Below, in pieces: positions 44,338 to 48,940 of a stretch of 48,940 bases of DNA. Where the stretch lies: the IMG/VR virus record IMGVR_UViG_3300037502_002031, positions 1 through 48,940 of that record. One strand, written 5' to 3'. The stretch comes from a virus. The notes beneath the pieces were generated by a model. That model worked only from the letters and a program-made list of their open reading frames with translations. It was not told the DNA's origin and searched no databases. Made by a program: the position numbers and the translations under genes. Numbering within the stretch: the first letter of the stretch is position 1; each line of letters starts with the position of its first letter.

Positions 44338-44610
44338 ATGAACATCGAAGCACTACAAATCATCGAAACCGTACTCTTCTCCATCTCTGCCATCTCCCTC
44401 CTGACCGCATCCCAATTCTGGCTGTACCGATATGGTTATCGGAATGGCAAGGAAGTTGGGGAACATACGGGATTCACAAAGGGGCTGTATCAAGGCAAAA
44501 TCCGAGAAAACCACCGCTTGACACAAGAGGCAAGGCGTGGTAAGATTGACACCAACAAATGGGCGAATTCCAATACCAAGCAAACGGCGAGTGCTTTGTC
44601 TACACGCTGA
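44338..44610 (+). CDS. Single-span membrane protein, 90 aa
   Basis: One transmembrane segment (IETVLFSISAISLLTASQFW), then a polar basic tail. No ribosome site. Its last 52 bp overlap the next gene, and the next gene's promoter lies within it. Confidence 0.68.
   Translation: MNIEALQIIETVLFSISAISLLTASQFWLYRYGYRNGKEVGEHTGFTKGLYQGKIRENHRLTQEARRGKIDTNKWANSNTKQTASALSTR
44518..44546 (+). promoter_or_regulatory. Sigma70-like promoter inside 44338-44610
   Basis: -35 TTGACA (44518-44523), 17 bp, -10 TAAGAT (44541-44546); ATG of the next gene 12 bp later. Confidence 0.75.
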
Positions 44611-44918
44611 ACCTGTTCTATGTGGACAGTACGGTTGAGACAATCCTTATCTTCACGCGACCCGACAAACTCAACATCGTGAAGGTCAAGTTCGGTCGTC
44701 ATGGCGAAATCGTGGGAGAGACCATGATGACGAAAGAGGAAGGTCGCCAGATGTGGGACGAACTTGTGCGAAACGGGTGGAAGCCATCTCTTGACGAGAG
44801 CGGCAAGCCGCGTGTCTCCGCTTCCTCCCATTCCTACTTCAAGGGTTATCAAGCATTTGATGACTTTGACTACAGCCCTTCCGCGAACTACGCGACAAAC
44901 TACGCGCTGACTGCATGA
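44559..44918 (+). CDS. Hypothetical protein, 119 aa
   Basis: Not recognised. Beta-rich N-terminal half (FVYTLNLFYVDSTVETILIF; IVKVKFGRHGEIVG), helix with KEEGRQMWDELVRNGW, Tyr/Ser-rich tail. Near-leaderless start; coupled to the deaminase-like gene by ATGA. Confidence 0.8.
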   Translation: MGEFQYQANGECFVYTLNLFYVDSTVETILIFTRPDKLNIVKVKFGRHGEIVGETMMTKEEGRQMWDELVRNGWKPSLDESGKPRVSASSHSYFKGYQAFDDFDYSPSANYATNYALTA

Positions 44919-45313
44919 ATCAAGTCGATTGCCCCTGCAACATCTACAAGTTGGCAAAGGAAATCTGCCTTCACATCGACCGCCCCAAGCGGCATTGCAG
45001 CATCATTCTGCGAAAGGGTCGCGTCATCTCCGTTGGCACGAATCTGCTGAAGACCCATCCGATGGCGAAGAAGTACGGATACCTGTTTGACGAACTTCAT
45101 TCGGAACTTGATGCGTATCGCAAGTGCGAGGATGATCGCAGCGGTCTTGAACTTTGGAATTTCCGTTTCAATCGTTTCGGCAACGAAAGGTTGAGTCGCC
45201 CCTGTCCGAAGTGCTTGCCTTGGTGCGTGGAGGTCTTTGACCGAATCTACTACACCACAGGCAACGGGATCGCTGAAATGCCCACGGATGTTATCGGACA
45301 TAAAATCCGCTGA
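44915..45313 (+). CDS. Cytidine/deoxycytidylate deaminase-fold protein
   Basis: 132 aa with the zinc-deaminase signature: His62-Ser-Glu64 (LHSELDAYRKC) where the Glu is the proton shuttle, and P96-C97-x2-C100 (RPCPKCLPW) completing the zinc site. The N-terminal ILRKGRVISVGTN strand pair and a C-terminal YYTTGN strand fit the fold. Substrate may be dCMP (T4 cd-type), a free base or a nucleic acid; short length and HSE instead of HAE leave this open. Supplies dUMP together with dUTPase if a nucleotide enzyme. Confidence 0.82.
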   Translation: MNQVDCPCNIYKLAKEICLHIDRPKRHCSIILRKGRVISVGTNLLKTHPMAKKYGYLFDELHSELDAYRKCEDDRSGLELWNFRFNRFGNERLSRPCPKCLPWCVEVFDRIYYTTGNGIAEMPTDVIGHKIR

Positions 45314-45322
45314 TTTGGTTGC

Positions 45323-45351
45323 TTGACGGCTGACCATAGATACCGTATACT
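45323..45351 (+). promoter_or_regulatory. Sigma70-like promoter of structured RNA
   Basis: -35 TTGACG (45323-45328), 17 bp, -10 TATACT (45346-45351); no gene follows within 300 bp. Confidence 0.85.
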
Positions 45352-45357
45352 TTGGGT

Positions 45358-45478
45358 GTCAAAGTGCGGCGAAGAGGATTCGCTCCCTGCCCCGATTCGC
45401 TCGGGACTAGCCGCCCTCGTCTGTGCGAGGTTAAACAGGTTTTAGGCACAGAGCGGCAGGGGCGGGTTGCCCCTGCAT
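45358..45478 (+). ncRNA. Structured non-coding RNA or riboswitch-like leader
   Basis: About 120 nt from the promoter to a terminator-like hairpin. Visible hairpins: GCGAA/TTCGC, CCCGA/TCGGG, CCTCG/CGAGG, enclosed partly by GCGGC/GCCGC; then GCAGGGGC-GGGTT-GCCCCTGC (45456-45476). Two alternative pairings exist: TCTGTGC with GCACAGA (breaks the CCTCG hairpin), and CCCTGCC near the 5' end with GGCAGGG of the terminator. This mutually exclusive design is typical of attenuators, but a free small RNA is equally possible. No known family was recognised. Confidence 0.6.
45456..45476 (+). terminator. Terminator-like hairpin of the structured RNA
   Basis: 8-bp GC-rich stem GCAGGGGC/GCCCCTGC followed by ATAATATTTG; imperfect T-run. 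Confidence 0.6.
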
Positions 45479-45487
45479 AATATTTGC

Positions 45488-45516
45488 TTGACGGCCCTGC
45501 CTCGTCATGCTGATTA
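45488..45516 (+). promoter_or_regulatory. Possible second promoter in the non-coding region
   Basis: -35 TTGACG (45488-45493), 17 bp, poor -10 TGATTA (45511-45516). Would start a short RNA ending at the 45546 hairpin, which also holds a GTTGC/GCAAC stem. Confidence 0.35.
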
Positions 45517-45545
45517 ATATCTCGCAGAGTTGCAGAGAGGCAACG

Positions 45546-45571
45546 CCCCCACGGGTTCGAAACCGTGGGGG
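45546..45571 (+). terminator. Strong hairpin, terminator-like
   Basis: CCCCCACGG-GTTCGAAA-CCGTGGGGG perfect 9-bp stem, followed by ATGTTGTTAT. The loop region mimics a T arm (GGGTTCGAAACC), but no acceptor partner was found. Confidence 0.6.
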
Positions 45572-45605
45572 ATGTTGTTATCGGACTTTATAGCCTAAAT
45601 GTGGC

Positions 45606-45634
45606 TTGACAAGGAATACGGCATTTGCTATAAT
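45606..45634 (+). promoter_or_regulatory. Sigma70-like promoter before 45659-46336
   Basis: -35 TTGACA (45606-45611), 17 bp, -10 TATAAT (45629-45634): consensus at both boxes. A leader with GAAGGAGACC follows. Confidence 0.92.
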
Positions 45635-45658
45635 CGTGATGTCGAAGGAGACCCCCGA

Positions 45659-46336
45659 ATGACTGCCTTGACCCCCAACACCAACAATCCCGAAGCGCGA
45701 AAGCGATTCAGCACGGTGTTGATTCCTGCTGCTGCCCGAAAGACGGCGAAGGAATCTCACGACAAGCGTTATTTGGAACTCAAAGAAAAGCGCAAGGCTC
45801 TGTGGGTTGCACCCGAACCGAAGGTCGGAGTGCGCTACAGGGTTGTCAACGGTCGCAACGAAGGCTCCACGGGAACCTTGGTTTGGTCTGGCAAGACCAA
45901 ATGGGGTACTCGCTATGCCCTCGCCCTGACCGACAAGAAGTTGCCCAACGGTCGTTATGCGGATGTGATCTTCCTGCGTCCGCGTGATGTTGTCACGGTA
46001 AATCTTGAGCGCGATGTTGCTGATGCGGGTCTCGCGGTTGAGATCGCCAATCTCAAGGTTTACGAAAACGAAGTCTTTGAGACCGAACTGATGCGCCTCT
46101 ACGAGGAGACTGCGAAGGAGTGGGGTGTGTCCCTGACCGTCCTGCTGACGCGCACCACGGAGTGCATCAACGAAAGCATCAACCGCACCGCTGAGTATGT
46201 GCGCTCGTCTTCCGAGACCCATTGGGCTTGCGATGGTCGTGCCTACGATCAAGTCGCTCGTCACCTCGCCGCCCTTGATCGTGAGATCAAGGATGCCCGT
46301 GCCGTCCTTGCCGTGATCGCTTCTCGCCTCGCCTGA
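45659..46336 (+). CDS. Hypothetical protein, 225 aa, with KOW-like beta segment
   Basis: Basic N-terminus, then VGVRYRVVNGRNEGSTGTL and VWSGKTKWGTRYALAL, a KOW/SH3-like small beta domain shared with the 8955 protein. The C-terminal half is helical (YENEVFETELMRLYEETAKEW). The strongest promoter in the window and a good ribosome site predict high early expression. Function unknown. Confidence 0.85.
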   Translation: MTALTPNTNNPEARKRFSTVLIPAAARKTAKESHDKRYLELKEKRKALWVAPEPKVGVRYRVVNGRNEGSTGTLVWSGKTKWGTRYALALTDKKLPNGRYADVIFLRPRDVVTVNLERDVADAGLAVEIANLKVYENEVFETELMRLYEETAKEWGVSLTVLLTRTTECINESINRTAEYVRSSSETHWACDGRAYDQVARHLAALDREIKDARAVLAVIASRLA

Positions 46337-46345
46337 AGGAATCCC

Positions 46346-46726
46346 ATGATCGTCAAAGCCTTGAATCTCATGTCTCCCTCCGCTACCTTTCCTTCCAATT
46401 GGAACGGTACGGCATGGCAGCGTCTTGACGAATGGCTGCAAAAGGCACAGGAAGTCGTCAACACCAACTATGCCAACAACTTTCCTGGTCTGACTCCGAG
46501 CGTCCTTGAGATGACCGATGGTCGCCGCTATGTGCGGATCGACAGCATCGTTGACAATGGCGCAGGACAGCGGTCGGTTTGGGCATTCATTGACAAGTTC
46601 ACGGGCGATGTTCTGAAGCCCGCAACTTACAAGGCTCCTGCCAAACATGCCCGTGGCAATCTGTTCGACTCCGATGGTGGAGTCGGCAAACTCACTCCGT
46701 ATGGTCCTGCTTACCTCAAGGGCTGA
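46346..46726 (+). CDS. Hypothetical protein, 126 aa
   Basis: Not recognised. Trp-containing helix (NWNGTAWQRLDEWLQKAQEV), then a beta region with RRYVRIDSIVDNG and VWAFIDKFTGDVLKP. It resembles the 46843 protein in having a strand followed by a lysine-ended PATYK/PTTYK segment. GAAGGAATCC site. Confidence 0.8.
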   Translation: MIVKALNLMSPSATFPSNWNGTAWQRLDEWLQKAQEVVNTNYANNFPGLTPSVLEMTDGRRYVRIDSIVDNGAGQRSVWAFIDKFTGDVLKPATYKAPAKHARGNLFDSDGGVGKLTPYGPAYLKG

Positions 46727-46739
46727 AAGGAAACTTGAA

Positions 46740-46850
46740 ATGACCCTGACTCTTTTCCTCGCCGTTACCGCCGCCCTGTGGGTGACCCTAAACGCCCCGC
46801 AACCTGTTCTCGTTCCCGTGGCAGTCACGAAGGGGGGCGCAGATGGCTGA
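46740..46850 (+). CDS. Micro-protein with one hydrophobic helix, 36 aa
   Basis: LFLAVTAALWVTLNAP helix then a polar tail. AAAGGAAAC site; overlaps the next start by 8 bp. Probably a membrane peptide. Confidence 0.55.
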   Translation: MTLTLFLAVTAALWVTLNAPQPVLVPVAVTKGGADG

Positions 46851-47124
46851 CGCAACGCTCTACGCAGCAACACTCAACGAAAAACTGAAAAGCCAAGTCC
46901 CCAACGCGACTTGGAACGATGGAGCCAAGAACCTGACCGTGGGTTCTTGGTATGTCGTTTCCCGCTACAATGTGCAGACCGCCAAGTACGCGGTGCTGAC
47001 TGCGCTTATCGGACAGAGCGGCAATCTCTACGATGCCGTGATGATCACCGAAACGGCGGAAGGGAAGAAGGCGATCACTCGCCCGACAACCTACAAGGAA
47101 ATCGTCAACAGCCTGAAGAACTGA
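46843..47124 (+). CDS. Hypothetical protein, 93 aa
   Basis: Not recognised. Pattern VGSWYVVSRYNVQTAKYAVL and a C-terminal TRPTTYKEIVNSL; distantly like 46346. GAAGGGGGGC precedes the ATG. Confidence 0.78.
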   Translation: MADATLYAATLNEKLKSQVPNATWNDGAKNLTVGSWYVVSRYNVQTAKYAVLTALIGQSGNLYDAVMITETAEGKKAITRPTTYKEIVNSLKN

Positions 47125-47136
47125 ACGAAAGTCAAG

Positions 47137-47406
47137 ATGACGGATTCCAAGGTTTACACCCTGTACTCTCCTTGCAAGCAAGAACTTGCAATTTTTGTCA
47201 CATACCCCAATGCCAAAGGGGTTATTGAAAAAGTGGGAATTCGTTATCTGTCCACGGTAGATGGACAATACTCAAAAACCATCGACCATGTGGAATATTC
47301 CGTGCAAGAATCCATGATGTTGCTTGGAACCGCACGAACAGTATGGTACAATCTATCAAACGAAGGTTGGACAATGCTGAACAAGCAGGAGAATACCAAT
47401 GCCTGA
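47137..47406 (+). CDS. Hypothetical protein, 89 aa
   Basis: Not recognised. Beta-rich N-terminus, later helical. It ends with KQENTNA, whose codons (AAGCAGGAGAATACC) form the ribosome site of the next gene, as in the array that follows. Confidence 0.75.
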   Translation: MTDSKVYTLYSPCKQELAIFVTYPNAKGVIEKVGIRYLSTVDGQYSKTIDHVEYSVQESMMLLGTARTVWYNLSNEGWTMLNKQENTNA

Positions 47407-47695
47407 CATGATCCGCACCATAATGGTCGAACAGAAGATGATGTATGAAGAGCAAATCGCTAAACTCCGCGCCGAGCGTGACGAGGCGAGGCTTGCCTCT
47501 GTCCGCTTCATGGAGAAGATGGCAGACATTCTCAATGACGAGGCAAATGCTGAAATTGAGCAGTTGCGGAAGGAGCGTGACGAGGCGAGGCGTGAAGTCA
47601 TGCTTTGGATGTCTGAACGCTCTTCAACAAGCGAGATGACGGCTGAATACAAGAAGCGTGGGTGGGAATACCTCAAGGAGAACACCGATGACTGA
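47399..47695 (+). CDS. Tandem-array paralogue 1, coiled-coil protein, 98 aa
   Basis: Coiled coil with ERDEARL and RKERDEARREV units and the terminal module KKRGWEYLKENTDD. The terminal codons AAGGAGAACACC supply the ribosome site for the next gene, whose ATG overlaps this stop. Function unknown; the repeated ERDEARR and GW-x-x-KENT modules define a local family (47399, 47688, 48057). Confidence 0.8.
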   Translation: MPDMIRTIMVEQKMMYEEQIAKLRAERDEARLASVRFMEKMADILNDEANAEIEQLRKERDEARREVMLWMSERSSTSEMTAEYKKRGWEYLKENTDD

Positions 47696-47957
47696 CCCCA
47701 CCCCCAAGTTCGACCCCATCCCCCGCCTTCAGCAGATTGCCGCAACCATTGAGGAGAGCGGTGCAGACATCTTTGATGCTCCCGCCACCGCTGTTCACTA
47801 CATTGAGTGTGCCATCAAGGAGATTGAGCGTCTGCGGAATGAGCGTGACGAGGCAAGGCGAATGGTGTGCCGGGCTCTTTACACCGATAAAGAGATGCAG
47901 CGCAATCACGCTCGCCTTTGCGGTTGGGACTGCTACAAGGAGAACACGGATGTTTGA
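47688..47957 (+). CDS. Tandem-array paralogue 2, 89 aa
   Basis: N-terminus PTPKFDPIPRLQQIAATIEE, then IERLRNERDEARRMV and the terminal GWDCYKENTDV shared with its neighbours. ATG overlaps the previous stop; ribosome site lies in the previous gene's KEN codons. Confidence 0.8.
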   Translation: MTDPTPKFDPIPRLQQIAATIEESGADIFDAPATAVHYIECAIKEIERLRNERDEARRMVCRALYTDKEMQRNHARLCGWDCYKENTDV

Positions 47958-48057
47958 AGACGATGGCAGTCCCGAATACTGCATCAAACTTCTACTGTTG
48001 TATCTGCTCGTTGGAAACGCTCTGCTTTGGGGAATCATCATTTTGGAGAGAATCTAA
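47950..48057 (+). CDS. Membrane micro-protein within the array, 35 aa
   Basis: Hydrophobic helix CIKLLLLYLLVGNALLWGIII. It starts 8 bp inside the previous gene using AAGGAGAACAC as ribosome site and ends on the first base of the next ATG. Confidence 0.6.
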   Translation: MFEDDGSPEYCIKLLLLYLLVGNALLWGIIILERI

Positions 48058-48527
48058 TGCCTGACCCCACCGACAAGCGCATTGAAGAACTGCGGCAATA
48101 CATCCCGCCGTATACGACTCCTAACTACCCACCACACGTCGAGGTAATCACCACAACCAACACAGGAGACACGCCAATGACTGATTTCGACATTGTTGCG
48201 GGGCTGCGTTCACGCTCTGCGTGGTTCAAGCGAGAGGATATTGCCGAAGTGCTTGAGAATGCTGCTAATGAGATTGATCGGTTGAACGATAAGGTGAGTT
48301 TCGTTTGCGGCGATCTTGCTTTGCAGGAGATTGCACGGCTGCGGAAGGAGCGCGACGGGGCACGGCGTGAGTTGTGTGCGGCGAGGCGTGAGTTGTGCAG
48401 GAATGAGGCAATCATCCGTTTGCAACGGCATCGTGTCCATAGAGACAGCGAAGATGTCGTGGGTCTGGCAAAGGAGATTGCGGTTGAGCGTGGATGGGAC
48501 TGCTTCAAGGAGAACACTAATGACTAA
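48057..48527 (+). CDS. Tandem-array paralogue 3, 156 aa
   Basis: Begins PDPTDKRIEELRQYIPPY; an internal ATG at 48177 behind AGGAGACACG could start the conserved part (DIVAGLRSR ... EVLENAANEIDRLND). Contains RLRKERDGARREL and the terminal RGWDCFKENTND. The conserved end again provides AAGGAGAACAC for the next gene. Confidence 0.78.
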   Translation: MPDPTDKRIEELRQYIPPYTTPNYPPHVEVITTTNTGDTPMTDFDIVAGLRSRSAWFKREDIAEVLENAANEIDRLNDKVSFVCGDLALQEIARLRKERDGARRELCAARRELCRNEAIIRLQRHRVHRDSEDVVGLAKEIAVERGWDCFKENTND

Positions 48528-48702
48528 GACTAAAAATAAAACCGTCAAGACTGATACCGAAACCATCACCAAGATTTCTGATTTTGTTTGGGAACTTTCC
48601 ACCGAAATGGATACCATTCGGGAACAGATGGAAGACCTCCAGATTCGGATGCTTTCCATTCGCAAGATGCTCCAGATCATGGAGAATCCCAAGAACAACT
48701 GA
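48520..48702 (+). CDS. Small helical protein, 60 aa
   Basis: Thr/Lys-rich N-terminus, then an amphipathic coiled coil (DTIREQMEDLQIRMLSIRKM). Ribosome site lies inside the end of paralogue 3. Confidence 0.78.
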   Translation: MTKTKNKTVKTDTETITKISDFVWELSTEMDTIREQMEDLQIRMLSIRKMLQIMENPKNN

Positions 48703-48709
48703 TAGACTT

Positions 48710-48798
48710 GGACAAGTGGCAGAGTGGCTTAACGCGGCGGTTTGCTAAATCGCTGAAGGCAGTAATGTCTTCCGAAGGTTCGACTCCTTCCTTGTCCG
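48710..48798 (+). tRNA. tRNA-Ser (anticodon GCT)
   Basis: Acceptor GGACAAG/CTTGTCC, anticodon loop TTGCTAA, long variable arm as normal for Ser, T loop TTCGACT. No encoded CCA. Confidence 0.95.
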
Positions 48799-48804
48799 TT
48801 TATG

Positions 48805-48811
48805 ATAAATA
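48805..48811 (+). promoter_or_regulatory. T4-type late promoter box before the truncated gene
   Basis: GATAAATATATC, then a leader with AAGGAGAATT before the ATG at 48848. Confidence 0.75.
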
Positions 48812-48847
48812 TATCAGAGAAGTCAATTATTCATAAGGAGAATTAAG

Positions 48848-48940
48848 ATGACTAAAATTAATACTAGAAAGCGTGACATCAAATCCCCAATCGCAAACAA
48901 ACAGACCAGCATTGAGAATGAACTTGATACTCTCATTGTG
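48848..48940 (+). CDS. Truncated gene at window end
   Basis: 31 codons visible (basic start KINTRKRDIKSP, then NKQTSIENELDTLIV); continues past the window. Late promoter and AAGGAG site support it; too short to classify. Confidence 0.65.
   Translation, partial: MTKINTRKRDIKSPIANKQTSIENELDTLIV

Noticed and set aside
45546-45571. Reading the TTCGAAA loop hairpin as part of a tRNA
   Set aside because: No matching acceptor or anticodon arm; the long perfect stem fits a terminator better.
45578-46873. 431-codon open frame on the minus strand
   Set aside because: Antisense to two plus-strand genes that have a consensus promoter and ribosome sites; no recognisable domain.

Overview
The window is a segment of a large, strictly lytic, T4-type myovirus genome (Caudoviricetes, T4-like replisome and T4-like late promoters). 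The replication cluster is diagnostic: gene 45 sliding clamp, 44 and 62 clamp loader, regA repressor and 43 DNA polymerase lie in the T4 order on the minus strand. Accessory genes resemble those of aquatic T4-like phages (Hsp20, AdoMet-decarboxylase homologue, CobS-like AAA+ ATPase, Gmd, dUTPase, deaminase fold). The host is not identified by the sequence. A Gram-negative host is likely: there is a secreted outer-membrane-barrel-like protein, a lipoprotein, and strong sigma70-type promoters (TTGACA, 16-17 bp, TATAAT).

Layout. 1-8.1 kb (minus): tightly overlapping replication/nucleotide operon from the sliding clamp to the DNA polymerase, with inserted genes for a methyltransferase, SpeD-like protein, GroES-like co-chaperonin, lysozyme, nucleotide-modification-associated protein and dUTPase. 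8.1-8.6 kb: minus-strand tRNA cluster (Asn, Gly, a CAA-anticodon tRNA) plus one tRNA-like RNA. 8.6-17.5 kb: mostly small genes on both strands, including an outer-membrane-like protein, holin/spanin-like membrane proteins, Hsp20 and a staphylococcal-nuclease homologue. 17.5-21.1 kb (minus): a run of proteins starting with a short T4-like capsid-targeting peptide, including an ADP-ribosyltransferase. 21.1-21.5 kb: non-coding iteron/low-complexity region. 22.2-27.1 kb: a divergent MoxR/CobS-type AAA+ ATPase and a CobT-like zincin/VWA protein. 27.1-35.8 kb (plus): endonuclease VII, PAP2 phosphatase, further capsid-targeted proteins (one a zincin), structural and fibre-like proteins. 35.9-45.3 kb (plus, one minus ADP-ribosyltransferase): small genes, five more tRNAs, a second and third tRNA-like RNA, a tmRNA, HAD hydrolase, Gmd and deaminase. 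45.3-45.6 kb: structured non-coding RNA. 45.7-48.9 kb: very small early-type genes, including a tandem paralogue array, ending with tRNA-Ser and a truncated gene.

Regulation. Two promoter classes are visible. Sigma70-like promoters precede early-type genes, and T4-type late promoters (CTAAATA/ATAAATA) precede putative virion genes. In both classes the -10 element or late box often lies only 5-12 bp before the start codon with no Shine-Dalgarno, so many mRNAs should be leaderless or nearly so.

The most interesting system is a set of about ten proteins with N-terminal peptides of the form M-K/basic-x-F/Y...I/L-x-E. This matches the T4 capsid-targeting sequence and the gp21 prohead-protease site. 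The set includes two R-S-ExE ADP-ribosyltransferases, an HExxH metalloprotease, a papain-like Cys-His-Asp protein, a HAD hydrolase and an HNH-like protein, and I infer it is an arsenal injected with the DNA. All functional calls are from reading the sequence; no database search was run.
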